Positions 21,159 through 30,507 of a stretch of DNA of 32,178 nt are shown here, one piece after another. The position numbers were made by a program, and so were the translations under genes. The notes beneath the pieces are model-generated. The model saw only the letters and a program-made list of their open reading frames with translations, did no database searches and had not been told where the DNA came from. This DNA is from Candidatus Gastranaerophilales bacterium (GTDB taxonomy: Bacteria; Cyanobacteriota; Vampirovibrionia; Gastranaerophilales; Gastranaerophilaceae): positions 1-32,178 of the forward strand of contig CAJOKJ010000036.1 of the NCBI GenBank assembly GCA_905235155.1, given 5' to 3'. Position 1 is the first letter of the stretch; each line of letters begins with the position of its first letter.

Positions 21159-23786
21159 ATGAATGTAGCTTTTGTATTAACAGATAAATTTTTTTATATG
21201 GGCTATATGGCTATTTACTCTTTTTTGGTAAATAACAAAAAGCATAAAATTAATATCTATATAATGTTTGACGAAACCTTACCACAAAAAAGAATTGAAG
21301 AATTAAAAATTTTTGAAAAATTTGAAAACATTGAAAGTTTTAATCTTATTCAAATTGATTCAAAAAAATATGAAAATTTTAAATTAGTACACAAAGTAGC
21401 TTATTGCTTTGAATTAGCTGAATTGGTTAATGTTGATAAAATGCTTTATATTCATAGTGTAGATTTAGTGTTAAAAGATTTAAACGACCTATATAATACT
21501 GACATTTCAGATAAAGCTTTTGCAGCACTTGAATATGTTGCACCTTATAAAACTATAAAAAAAGAAAATGAAACTGAAAAAATTTTAACAAATGTCACCA
21601 TTCTTTTTAATTTTAAATATTTAAGAGAACACAAACTGCTTGATAGACTTTTATCTCAAGAATTTTTGGAAGAAAATTCTCAATATAAAAAAATTAATGA
21701 TATGATTGTCATTAATAAAATAACTCAAAACTATAAATTAATACCTATAACATACGGATATGAAGAAATTTGGTTTAAAGATGTTGAAATTCAAGGTAGT
21801 GAAGAAACTAAAGAACTATATAATCAATATTTTTTACACAAAAAAACTCCTGCAATCGTTTGCTTTGATGATAAAAAACCTTTAAGCACAAAATGCAGAC
21901 ACAGTTATTTAAAACTTTGGTGGAAATACGCAAAAGAAACTCCTATTTACGACAAGATAAAATATTTTGAACCAAAATCCATATTTGAACAACTTTGCAC
22001 TAAAAAAGGGCGTATCAGATTGCTAAAAAACATTCAAGAGCAAAAAAGACATAAAAAAACCAAATTTATAATAAAATTTGTATCACCATACTTATTACAA
22101 ACTATTTTCGCACTCGGACTTGCAATTCCAATAGGGTGCTTGGATGCCGTTATTGCACTTTCTCTAAAACCTTATATGGATGTTGTTATGGTTGAAAAAA
22201 GCACTCAACCGGGGTGGTACATTCCGCTTTTAATTATTGCCTTTACTTCACTTCAAGGAATTTTAAATTATGCCTCAACTTATTTTAACGATTGGACAAT
22301 AGGCAAAGTATCGCAAGATGTGAAACGTGTTCTTTATAATAAGTTAATGAGAAAAGATTCTAAATTTTTTGACACAAAAACATCCGGGGATATTCAAAAG
22401 AAATTTAATAATGACGCAGATAAAGTATGTACAGGCATTTTCGGCGGAACTAAATTAATTATTTCAAGAGTGTTTTCTTCAATTTCTTTAATTGGTGTAT
22501 TAATTTACAACTCTTGGCAATTAGCAATTGTTGCTATTTTTATCCTTTTATGTGCAATTTTCCCTCTAACAAAAATGAGAGATTGCATAAAAAAAGCCGT
22601 TGATAAATCAGAAAGTGCAACTTCACTTGTAATTACAGATTACAATGAAATATATAGTGGAAGTAAAGTCATAAAAGCTTTTAACCTTTACCACATATTA
22701 AACAATATTTTTGGCGAGCATTTAAACTCTATTTTTAAACTTAGAATGCAAATCACTAAAACAACCGGTATTATATCTCCTATAATGCATATAATTGCGT
22801 CTATTGGTATCGGTATTGCTATTGGATTTGGAAGTTATCTTGTTACAACAGGTAAAATTACAAGCGGTAACTTTGTTTCATTTATTACCGCATTAATTAT
22901 GCTTTACACTCCGATAAAAGGACTTGGTACAAGCATGAAGGGAATTCAATCTTCAATATTTGCACTTGAACGTGTTATAAATCAACTTGACGCTCAGGAT
23001 AAAATTATTGATAAACCGAATGCCAAATCATTAGCAAGTTTCACTGATTGTATAGAATTTGAAAATGTAAATTTTCAATATGTAAAAAACAAACCTGTCT
23101 TGCAAAATATTAATTTTAAAGTAAATAAAGGCGAAACATTTGCTCTTGTGGGCAATTCCGGAGGCGGTAAAAGTACTATCGTAAATCTTATTCCAAGATT
23201 TTACGAACTACCGAAAAAATCTATAATAAAAATAGATGGTACTGATATAAAAAATTATAAAGTGGATTCGCTAAGAAATAAAATAGCAATAGTCTTACAA
23301 GACAATTTTTTATTTGCAGGAACTATCAGAGAAAATATTTTAATGGGTAAATTAGATGCAACTGAGGAAGAATTACAACATGCAGTAAAAAACGCTTGTT
23401 TAGAAGATTTTATTGCTTATCTTGAACAAGGGCTAAATACGTACATAGGAGAAAAAGGCGTACTTTTATCGGGCGGTCAAAAGCAAAGAATTGCTATTGC
23501 AAGAGCATTCATTAAAAACGCACCTATAGTAATTCTTGATGAAGCAACATCAGCACTTGATAATCAATCAGAAGCAGTTGTTCAACAAGCAATTGATAAT
23601 TTAATGAAAGATAAAACTGTTTTTGTAATTGCTCACAGACTTTCCACAATTCAAAATGCGGACAGAATTGCAGTAATTAACGAGGGAAAACTTGTTGAAC
23701 TTGGAAACCATGAAGAATTAATGCAAATTGAAAACGGTGAATACAAAAAACTCTACGAAATGCAATTTAAAAAATCAGAAATTTAA
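21159..23786 (+). CDS. GT8 glycosyltransferase domain fused to an MsbA-type ABC exporter
   Basis: 875 residues in one open frame. Residues 1-270 match a GT8-type domain (FVLTDKFFYMGYMAIYSFLV; DKMLYIHSVDLVLKDLNDLY; KKTPAIVCFDDKKPL; LKLWWKYAKETPIYD). The expected DxD metal site is replaced by H99-S-V-D102 and the distal His of HxxGxxKPW by Cys/Phe, so catalysis is doubtful. A basic linker (about 285-305) leads to a six-segment exporter membrane domain (about 306-600). The ATPase domain follows: Walker A GNSGGGKST at 665-673, LSGGQ at 770-774, VILDEATSALD and IAHR. The last gene of the operon, it probably flips or exports the lipid-linked glycan as a homodimer. AAGGAG lies 16 bases before the ATG, an unusually wide gap. 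Confidence 0.85.
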   Translation: MNVAFVLTDKFFYMGYMAIYSFLVNNKKHKINIYIMFDETLPQKRIEELKIFEKFENIESFNLIQIDSKKYENFKLVHKVAYCFELAELVNVDKMLYIHSVDLVLKDLNDLYNTDISDKAFAALEYVAPYKTIKKENETEKILTNVTILFNFKYLREHKLLDRLLSQEFLEENSQYKKINDMIVINKITQNYKLIPITYGYEEIWFKDVEIQGSEETKELYNQYFLHKKTPAIVCFDDKKPLSTKCRHSYLKLWWKYAKETPIYDKIKYFEPKSIFEQLCTKKGRIRLLKNIQEQKRHKKTKFIIKFVSPYLLQTIFALGLAIPIGCLDAVIALSLKPYMDVVMVEKSTQPGWYIPLLIIAFTSLQGILNYASTYFNDWTIGKVSQDVKRVLYNKLMRKDSKFFDTKTSGDIQKKFNNDADKVCTGIFGGTKLIISRVFSSISLIGVLIYNSWQLAIVAIFILLCAIFPLTKMRDCIKKAVDKSESATSLVITDYNEIYSGSKVIKAFNLYHILNNIFGEHLNSIFKLRMQITKTTGIISPIMHIIASIGIGIAIGFGSYLVTTGKITSGNFVSFITALIMLYTPIKGLGTSMKGIQSSIFALERVINQLDAQDKIIDKPNAKSLASFTDCIEFENVNFQYVKNKPVLQNINFKVNKGETFALVGNSGGGKSTIVNLIPRFYELPKKSIIKIDGTDIKNYKVDSLRNKIAIVLQDNFLFAGTIRENILMGKLDATEEELQHAVKNACLEDFIAYLEQGLNTYIGEKGVLLSGGQKQRIAIARAFIKNAPIVILDEATSALDNQSEAVVQQAIDNLMKDKTVFVIAHRLSTIQNADRIAVINEGKLVELGNHEELMQIENGEYKKLYEMQFKKSEI

Positions 23787-23803
23787 TATAATTATTTTTA
23801 AGC

Positions 23804-23829
23804 AAAAAAAAAGTTCCTCTTGGGAACTT
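23804..23829 (-). terminator. Intrinsic terminator on the minus strand
   Basis: The hairpin AAGTTCC/GGAACTT with a 5-base loop is followed, on the minus strand, by a run of nine T. In that direction it stops transcription coming from valS before it enters the glycan operon antisense. On the plus strand there is no T-tract next to it. Confidence 0.65.
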
Positions 23830-24078
23830 GTCTAAAATTTTCTTCTTTAGGAAGGAATGTAGGGTAGGTTAGTGTGTAGTGTGTGTGTGTTAAAATTCTC
23901 TCTTCTATCTCTCGTTTTTCAAAACCAAAATCTGTCTTAATAATCTCTCTGTCTATTTAATGTTTGTCAGATTTGACTTACATATATATAAAGTATTTTT
24001 GAAAGGTCCGATTTCAGACTTTGAAAAATCTGTTACAATTCGTAATATTAAATATAAAAACCTCGATTTTATGCATAA

Positions 24079-24128
24079 TACAGCCGTAACTCATGAAAAT
24101 AAATTACGGCTGTACTTCATACTTTTTT
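24079..24128 (+). terminator. 11-bp hairpin, possible terminator
   Basis: TACAGCCGTAA pairs perfectly with TTACGGCTGTA across a 14-base loop. On the plus strand a run of seven T follows eight bases later, so it may end the glycan operon transcript; on the minus strand it sits about 20 bases after the valS stop without a T-tract. It could instead be a 3' stabilising hairpin. Confidence 0.4.
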
Positions 24129-24131
24129 TAA

Positions 24132-26774
24132 TTATGCTTTCAAAAGATTAATAAAATCTTCTATTGCTTTTTGTTGATTTGCAAGTTCTTCTATTTTTGC
24201 TTTTGTTTCGTCAACAAGCTCTTGAGGAGCTTTTTCAACAAATTTAGGATTATTAATTCTGCCTTCCAGTGAACTTTTTTCTTTCAAAAGTTTTTCCAAT
24301 TTTTTATTTTGACGTGCAATTTCAGCGTCCATATCAATTAAGTTTTCCAAAGGAATTATAATTTTTGATGCTGAAACAACTGTTGTTGCTGATTTTTTAG
24401 AAGTATTATCCGTATTTTCAATAAATTTAACATCTTCAACTCTTGCAAGACGTTTTAAGTATGAAACAACGGCTTCAAATACAGGTTTTTCTTCTTTTGT
24501 TGCAAGAATTTCAATATTAACCTTAATTGACGGTGAAATATTAAAACTTTGACGAACATTTCTCAAAGATGTAATTGTTTCAAATACAATTTCCATTTCT
24601 TTTGCTTCTTGAGGGAATTTGTATTCTTCTTTGTATTTAGGATAATCTGCTCTGATTAATGCGTTAGAATTGCATTTTACTTCCAATGCCTGCCAAATTT
24701 TTTCCGTAATATGAGGCATTATTGGATGCAATAAGCGTAATGACATATCAAGAACGTGTTTCAACATTCTTTGAGTATTTTGTTTTAAGTTTTCGTCTTG
24801 AAGCTGAATTTTTGCAATTTCAACGTACCAGTCGCAATAACTATTCCAGAAGAAATCATATAAAACGTGTGCCATTTCACCGATTCTGTAATTTTCAACA
24901 TTATCGTTTACAAGTTTTACGGTTTCATTTAACGCATTCAAAATCCATTTGTCTGCGATAGTTAATTTACCCATATCAATAGGATTATCATCAACACCTT
25001 CAAGGTTCATCAATACAAAACGAGATGCGTTCCATATTTTATTTGCAAAATTTCTTCCGTATTCAAAACGTTCATCAGAAATTTTGATATCTTGACCACC
25101 ATAGGTACAAAGTGATGTAAGTGTAAATCTTAAAGCATCACAGCCGTATTTGTCGATAATTTCAACAGGGTCGATAGTGTTTCCTTTTGATTTAGACATT
25201 TTTTGACCTTTTTCATCACGAATTAAACCGTGAATGTAAACTGTCGAAAATGGTGCTTTACCAGTAAATTCAAGTCCCATTGTAATCATTCTTGCAACCC
25301 AGAAGAAAATAATATCAAAACCTGTTACAAGAACGCTTGTAGGATAGAATTTTTTGAAATCATCCGTTTCTGTTTGAGGGAATCCCATAGTTGAAAATGG
25401 CCATAAACCTGATGAAAACCATGTATCAAGACAGTCCGACTCTTGCGTGTAATGTTCAGGATCAGGATTTTCTTTCGCTACAACCATTTCACCTGTTTCG
25501 TTATGGTAATATGCAGGTATTTGATGTCCCCACCATATTTGACGGGAAATACACCAGTCACGGATATTTTCCATCCAGCCTAAATAGTTCTTTTCCCAAC
25601 GTTCAGGAACAAACTTAATTCTTCCGTCTTTAACTGCTGCAATAGCTTCTTTTGCCAAAGGTTCCATTTTTACAAACCATTGCTCTGACAATAACGGTTC
25701 AATAGTTGTGTTACAACGTTGGCATTTACCTACATTGTGTTCATGTTCGGTTATTCTTAACAATGAGTTGTTTAAACTCAATAAACCGACTGTTTTTTCA
25801 CGTGCTTCATAGCGGTCTAATCCTTGTACGTCAGGGTGAACTTCAGGGCAAGATTTCATTTTACCTTCTTCATCAATAACCCAAATAGGTTTTAAACCGT
25901 GTCTTTTTCCCACTTCGTAATCGTTAGGGTCGTGTGCCGGAGTAATTTTAACTGCACCTGTACCGAAAGATTTATCAACATATTCATCTGCGATAATAGG
26001 AATTTTTCTTTGAGAAAGCGGAACATAAACATATTTTCCAACTAAATCTTTATATTTGTAATCATTAGGATTAACTGCAATAGCAACATCACCATACATT
26101 GTTTCAGGACGTGTTGTTGCAACAACTATTGCACCTTGTTCATCACATAAAGGATAAGATATTTCCCACAAATGTCCTTTTTCCGTTTCGTATTCTGTTT
26201 CAATATCCGAAATTGCAGATTGACAACGAGGACACCAGTTTACAATGTATGCACCTTTGTAAATTAAGCCTTTTTCGTAAAGTTTAACAAAAACTTCTTT
26301 AACTGCATCAGAACAACCTTTATCGAATGTAAAACGTTCTCTTGTACGGTCAAAAGAAACACCTAAACGTTTGCATTGGTCGAGAATTGCAGATTTATGT
26401 TCATTAGTCCATTTCCAAGTTTCTTCTATAAATTTTTCTCTGCCTAAATCGTGACGAGTTAATCCTTTTTTTGCAAGTTGTTTTTCAACGACATTTTGTG
26501 TTGCAAGTCCTGCGTGGTCTGTTCCGGGAATCCAAAGAGCCTCATAACCTGCCATTCTGTGATAACGTGTAAGAATGTCTTGTAAAGTTTCGTCTAAAGC
26601 GTGTCCCATGTGAAGTACACCTGTAACGTTTGGAGGTGGAATTACAAGCGAATAAGCAGGTTTTTGAGATTTTGCATCTGCCTTAAAATATTCGCCTTTT
26701 TCCCAAAATTCATATATTTCTTTTTCAGTTTCTAAAGCGTTGTAAACTGTCGGTAAATCATTAACGTTTGTCAT
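24132..26774 (-). CDS. valS: Valyl-tRNA synthetase
   Basis: 880 residues, a complete class I synthetase charging tRNA-Val. The HIGH motif is HMGH at residues 55-58 (PPPNVTGVLHMGHALDETLQ), and the KMSKS loop is GQKMSKSKGNTIDP. The editing domain (ATTRPETMYGD, and GTGAVKITPAHDPNDYEVG) is present. The C-terminal about 70 residues form the valine-type coiled coil (IDMDAEIARQNKKLEKLLKE). The start was set at ATG 26774, which has AGAAGGA upstream; an in-frame TTG 12 codons earlier is not supported. It is convergent with the glycan operon and divergent from the toxin-antitoxin pair. No T-box-like leader is seen in the about 75 bases before the promoter of the divergent genes. Confidence 0.97.
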   Translation of the reverse strand: MTNVNDLPTVYNALETEKEIYEFWEKGEYFKADAKSQKPAYSLVIPPPNVTGVLHMGHALDETLQDILTRYHRMAGYEALWIPGTDHAGLATQNVVEKQLAKKGLTRHDLGREKFIEETWKWTNEHKSAILDQCKRLGVSFDRTRERFTFDKGCSDAVKEVFVKLYEKGLIYKGAYIVNWCPRCQSAISDIETEYETEKGHLWEISYPLCDEQGAIVVATTRPETMYGDVAIAVNPNDYKYKDLVGKYVYVPLSQRKIPIIADEYVDKSFGTGAVKITPAHDPNDYEVGKRHGLKPIWVIDEEGKMKSCPEVHPDVQGLDRYEAREKTVGLLSLNNSLLRITEHEHNVGKCQRCNTTIEPLLSEQWFVKMEPLAKEAIAAVKDGRIKFVPERWEKNYLGWMENIRDWCISRQIWWGHQIPAYYHNETGEMVVAKENPDPEHYTQESDCLDTWFSSGLWPFSTMGFPQTETDDFKKFYPTSVLVTGFDIIFFWVARMITMGLEFTGKAPFSTVYIHGLIRDEKGQKMSKSKGNTIDPVEIIDKYGCDALRFTLTSLCTYGGQDIKISDERFEYGRNFANKIWNASRFVLMNLEGVDDNPIDMGKLTIADKWILNALNETVKLVNDNVENYRIGEMAHVLYDFFWNSYCDWYVEIAKIQLQDENLKQNTQRMLKHVLDMSLRLLHPIMPHITEKIWQALEVKCNSNALIRADYPKYKEEYKFPQEAKEMEIVFETITSLRNVRQSFNISPSIKVNIEILATKEEKPVFEAVVSYLKRLARVEDVKFIENTDNTSKKSATTVVSASKIIIPLENLIDMDAEIARQNKKLEKLLKEKSSLEGRINNPKFVEKAPQELVDETKAKIEELANQQKAIEDFINLLKA

Positions 26775-26852
26775 ATCGTGTTCCTTCTCTTTCCTTGAAT
26801 AAAGTAACACAAAAACAACACTGCGTAAAGATTATAAATTTATAACAATCAC

Positions 26853-26881
26853 TTGAAATATTGTCGCATATATGCTACAAT
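26853..26881 (+). promoter_or_regulatory. Promoter of the toxin-antitoxin pair
   Basis: TTGAAA and TACAAT are separated by exactly 17 bp, a near-consensus vegetative promoter. The expected transcript start (about 26888) lies just before the conserved toxin sequence, leaving almost no leader. Confidence 0.65.
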
Positions 26882-26893
26882 AAATATATATAA

Positions 26894-27222
26894 CAGTACA
26901 AAATTTCTATTTATACAACAGATGACGGCAAAATACCTTTTTTAGATTGGTTAAAATCCATAAAAGATTTAAAAATCCAAAGAAGAATTAAACTTAGAAT
27001 TGACCGACTTATTGACGGCAATTTCGGCAATACAAAATCAGTCGGTGATAAGTTATATGAATTAAGATTATTTTTTTGTGCAGGATACAGAGTTTATTAC
27101 ACAATTGAAGATAATGTTTTAGTAATTTTATTTACAGGTGGTGATAAATCAACTAAACAAAAGATATTGAAAAAGCAAAAGCATATTTACAGGATTATAA
27201 AGGAGGTAACAATGCCAAATAA
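26894..27222 (+). pseudogene. HigB/RelE-type toxin (Gp49-like), frameshifted and without a normal start
   Basis: The frame reads as a phage-derived Gp49-like HigB toxin, an mRNA interferase family: IYTTDDGKIPFLDWLKSIKD, then RLIDGNFGNTKSVGDKLYEL, FFCAGYRVYY and ILFTGGDKST. Two defects are visible. First, no ATG, GTG or TTG occurs in frame between the TAA at 26891-26893 and the conserved N-terminus. Second, at the A-run 27159-27162 the expected tail (DIEKAKAYLQDYKGGNN) continues in the -1 frame, ending at 27222 and overlapping the antitoxin start by 11 bp as usual for these pairs. Adding one A restores the tail. It is probably inactive as written, unless the sequence has errors or an unusual start such as ATT (26903) is used. 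Confidence 0.7.
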
Positions 27223-27544
27223 TAAAAAATTAACATCTTGGGACAATTATATTAACGGTTCTCTCAAAGAGAATTGTGAAGCAATTGCCTACCTTGAAAC
27301 CGCTTTAGAAGAATATCAAGCAGACGGTGATACAAAATCTTTAATGAGAGCCATTCAAAGAGTTGCCGAAGCAAAAGGCGGTATCACAAAACTCGCTGAA
27401 ACTACAAAATTAAACAGACAAAATTTGTATCGTATATTTGCTAACAAAATTAGTCCTCGTTTTGATACTCTTTCAAAAATTTTAAAAGCATTAGGCATAA
27501 CCATAACCATCAAATCTTTTGAAACGCAAAAAGATTGTGCTTAA
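27212..27544 (+). CDS. HigA-type antitoxin (addiction module antidote, helix-turn-helix)
   Basis: 110 residues of the addiction-module antidote family. The C-terminal part carries the Xre/Cro-like DNA-binding segment: AKGGITKLAETTKLNRQNLY, then RIF, PRFDTLSKILKALGI. The N-terminus (LTSWDNYINGSLKENCEAIA) is the usual toxin-contact half. It starts at ATG 27212 with a strong AAAGGAGG nine bases upstream that lies in the toxin coding tail, so translation is coupled. As a DNA-binding antitoxin it would normally repress the promoter at 26853-26881. The antitoxin is intact while its toxin appears damaged. Confidence 0.85.
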   Translation: MPNNKKLTSWDNYINGSLKENCEAIAYLETALEEYQADGDTKSLMRAIQRVAEAKGGITKLAETTKLNRQNLYRIFANKISPRFDTLSKILKALGITITIKSFETQKDCA

Positions 27545-27645
27545 AAAATGTTTTTTGAATTGTTCAAACCATTCCAAAGTTTCTTTTGTAAACACACCTG
27601 TTTTTGACTGCATAGTAGTACTGTCTAAATCAAGAAGCATTGCAT

Positions 27646-27684
27646 AAAAATCCCTATTTCCGTAACAGAAATAGGGATTTTTTT
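27646..27684. terminator. Bidirectional intrinsic terminator
   Basis: AAAAATCCCTATTTC pairs perfectly with GAAATAGGGATTTTT over a 7-base loop, with A and T tracts at the outer ends. It terminates the antitoxin transcript on the plus strand and ileS on the minus strand. Confidence 0.9.
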
Positions 27685-27685
27685 C

Positions 27686-30496
27686 TTATTCATTAACTGC
27701 TTCTTGGCAATCAGGACAAATACCGTCAGAATTTAATTCACGATATTTCCAACAACGACAGCATTTTTCGCCATGTGCTTTCGTTACCCAAACAGTCGTT
27801 TCTTCTTCTGTATATTCATTCAATACATCAGAAGGTTTTTCTTCCGTTACAAATGCTTGTGAAGTTATAAATATATTGCAAAGTTCATTTTCACAAGATT
27901 TTAATAATTCATTTTCGTTTGATTTAACGTAAACCGCAACTTCTAAAGAGCTTCCAACTTTTTTTTCTGCTCTTAAAGGTTCAATTGCTCTTGTTACTGT
28001 TTCACGAATTTTCAAAATTTTTGCAAAATCTTCTTCTAATTTTGCATTATTCCATTCTTCTTTCATTTTAGGCCAAGAAGAAAGTAAGATACTTTCAAGT
28101 CCGCCTTTTTGATTTTCAGGAACATTTTGCCAAATATCTTCTGCTTGGTGCGGCATTACAGGCATAATAATTCTTACCAATGCCTGTAATATTTCATACA
28201 TAACTGTTTGACATGCTCTACGTGAAAGCGATTTTTTACCTGATGTATACAATCTGTCTTTTACAATATCAAGGTAAAAAGCACTTAAATCTACTGCCGC
28301 AAAGTTTTGCAAGCATTGGAAATATTTATAAAATTCATAACCCTCAAATGCTTCTGTTACATTTTCAATAAGTTGATATAGTTTGTATAAAGCAAATTTA
28401 TCCAAATCTTTAAGGTCTTTATAATCAACGTAATCTTTTTCCGGTTCAAAATCAAACAAATTACCAATTAAAAAACGAGCTGTATTTCTTGTTTTCTTAA
28501 AAATTTCAGCAAGTTGTTTAATAATGTTATCACCGATTTTGATATCATTTCTGTAATCAACAGATGCTGCCCAAAGTCTTAAGATATCAGCACCATAGTT
28601 TTTAATAATATCATCAGGTCTTATGTAGTTGCCTAAAGATTTAGACATTTTTCTTCCGTCTTCTCCGAATACAAATCCGTGAGTAAGAACTTGCTTATAT
28701 GGAGAAATACCTTGAGTTGCAACAGATGTTAATAATGAAGATTGGAACCAGCCTCTGTGTTGGTCAGAACCTTCCAAATACATATCAACAGGTGTGTGAT
28801 TTAATTCATCTGCTCTTTTTTCAACAACAGCTTTCCAAGATACACCTGAATCAAACCATACGTCCATAATGTCATTTTCTTTTTTAAAATGATTTTTACC
28901 GCATTTTGGACATACAAAGTTTTCCGGTAAAAGTTCTTTTTCGCTGTATTTAACCCACGCATCAGAACTTTCTTTTTCAAAAAGTTTTGCTACATGTTCT
29001 ATCGTTTCATCTGTAACAATAACTTCGCCACAATCTTCACAATAGAATACAGGAATTGGAACACCCCATGCACGTTGGCGTGAAATACACCAGTCCGTAC
29101 GGCTTTCAACCATGTTTGAAATTCTTGCTTCGCCTGATGCCGGAATAAATTTAACTTTTTTAATTTCTTCCAAAGTTTCTTTTTTAAATTTATCTACTTT
29201 TACGAACCATTGTGGAGTTGCTCGGTAAATTACAGGCTTTTTACATCTCCAGCAATGAGGGTAACTGTGTTGTAAATCACTTGCGGCAAGTAATGCACCA
29301 CAATCTTTTAATTTGTCAATTACAATAGAATTTCCTTTGTAATAAGGAATGCCTGCCAAATCGCCTGCTTCTTCTGTCCAAACACCTTTGGAATCTAATG
29401 GTGAATATACACCTATTTTATATTTACAACAAACTTCATAGTCCTCTAAACCATGTCCGGGAGCAGTATGAACAGAACCTGTACCGGCATCTAATGTAAC
29501 GTGTTCACCGCAAATTACCGTTGAATTTCTATCATATAACGGATGTTTTGTATTCAATAATTCTAAATCTTCACCTTTGCAAGTTCCAATTACAGCAATA
29601 TCTTCTTCTTTCCATTCAACTCCGTTTAAGAAATTACCTAACAAACCTGTTGCTGCGTAGTAAACATCTCCATTATATTTAAAGAAAGAATATTCAAATC
29701 TTGGATGAACGCTTATTGCAAGGTTTGAAGGAATTGTCCAAGGTGTTGTTGTCCAAATTATTGAATAAATGTTATTTTCTTCTTTTAGAAAATCAAATTT
29801 TTCTTTTAATTTATTAGTGCTTTCTTCATCAAACTTAAATCTTACATAAATTGATGTTGAAGTGTGGTCTGCATATTCAACTTCTGCTTCTGCAAGAGCC
29901 GTTTCGCATGATGCACACCAATAAACAGGTTTTAAACCTTTTTCAATATATCCTTTTTTAAACATTTCACCAAATACTCTGACTTGTTCAGCCTCATATT
30001 CAGGATTAATTGTTAAATAAGGATTTTCCCAGTTACCAAGAACGCCTAATCTTTTAAATTCACTTTCTTGACCTTTAAGGCTAGTATGAGCAAATTCTCT
30101 GCATTTTGCTCTCAGTTCGGCAGGTGTAACAGCATTTCTGCCACCTTCTATATTTTTTACAACTTTATTTTCAATTGGTAAACCGTGTCCGTCATATCCG
30201 GGAACATAAGGTGCATAGTATCCTCTTTGGGTTTTATATTTGATTAATATATCTTTTAAAATTTTGTTTAAGGCTGTACCCACGTGTATTTTTTCAGAAC
30301 TTAAATATGGCGGGCCGTCATGAAGAATAAAACTGTTTGTTTTATCTTTATTTTCTGTCATTTTTTTGTAAATTTGTTTTTCTTCCCAAAATTTTTGCGT
30401 TTCAGGCTCTTTTTTTGTTGCGTTTGCACGCATGTCTAATGTGGTTTTAGGCAAATTAAGAGTGTCTTTAAACTCTTTTTTTTCATTTTCAGTCAT
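27686..30496 (-). CDS. ileS: Isoleucyl-tRNA synthetase
   Basis: 936 residues, a complete bacterial-type class I synthetase charging tRNA-Ile. The HIGH motif appears as HVGT at residues 71-74 (EKIHVGTALNKILKD), with Thr replacing the last His. The KMSKS loop is GRKMSKSLGNYIRPDD. The editing domain (IWTTTPWTIPSNLA and HTAPGHG) is present. The C-terminal zinc finger is intact (CCRCWKY...CPDCQ). AAAGGATAATAAG precedes the ATG. The symporter gene ends 11 bp upstream on the same strand, so the two are probably cotranscribed. It is terminated at 27646-27684. Confidence 0.97.
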   Translation of the reverse strand: MTENEKKEFKDTLNLPKTTLDMRANATKKEPETQKFWEEKQIYKKMTENKDKTNSFILHDGPPYLSSEKIHVGTALNKILKDILIKYKTQRGYYAPYVPGYDGHGLPIENKVVKNIEGGRNAVTPAELRAKCREFAHTSLKGQESEFKRLGVLGNWENPYLTINPEYEAEQVRVFGEMFKKGYIEKGLKPVYWCASCETALAEAEVEYADHTSTSIYVRFKFDEESTNKLKEKFDFLKEENNIYSIIWTTTPWTIPSNLAISVHPRFEYSFFKYNGDVYYAATGLLGNFLNGVEWKEEDIAVIGTCKGEDLELLNTKHPLYDRNSTVICGEHVTLDAGTGSVHTAPGHGLEDYEVCCKYKIGVYSPLDSKGVWTEEAGDLAGIPYYKGNSIVIDKLKDCGALLAASDLQHSYPHCWRCKKPVIYRATPQWFVKVDKFKKETLEEIKKVKFIPASGEARISNMVESRTDWCISRQRAWGVPIPVFYCEDCGEVIVTDETIEHVAKLFEKESSDAWVKYSEKELLPENFVCPKCGKNHFKKENDIMDVWFDSGVSWKAVVEKRADELNHTPVDMYLEGSDQHRGWFQSSLLTSVATQGISPYKQVLTHGFVFGEDGRKMSKSLGNYIRPDDIIKNYGADILRLWAASVDYRNDIKIGDNIIKQLAEIFKKTRNTARFLIGNLFDFEPEKDYVDYKDLKDLDKFALYKLYQLIENVTEAFEGYEFYKYFQCLQNFAAVDLSAFYLDIVKDRLYTSGKKSLSRRACQTVMYEILQALVRIIMPVMPHQAEDIWQNVPENQKGGLESILLSSWPKMKEEWNNAKLEEDFAKILKIRETVTRAIEPLRAEKKVGSSLEVAVYVKSNENELLKSCENELCNIFITSQAFVTEEKPSDVLNEYTEEETTVWVTKAHGEKCCRCWKYRELNSDGICPDCQEAVNE

Positions 30497-30507
30497 CTTA
30501 TTATCCT

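Larger units (their letters stand above)
23787..24131. other. Convergent intergenic region with hairpins, no gene seen
   Basis: 345 bp between the ends of the ABC fusion and valS. It holds two hairpins (23804-23829 and 24079-24128), a GT-repeat tract (near 23868-23892, TAGTGTGTAGTGTGTGTGTG) and a pyrimidine-rich CTCTCTTCTATCTCTC run. A 63-codon plus-strand frame at 23960-24151 has no ribosome binding site or motif and is not called. Confidence 0.6.

Noticed and set aside
26775-26880. T-box riboswitch upstream of valS or ileS
   Set aside because: The spaces before both genes are too short and lack the conserved T-box antiterminator sequence.
27545-27645. Minus-strand coding-like stretch (contains GVFTKETLEWFEQFKKHF) after the antitoxin
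   Set aside because: It reads like a protein tail but has no ribosome binding site, overlaps the terminator and antitoxin end, and matches no family I recognise; at most gene debris.
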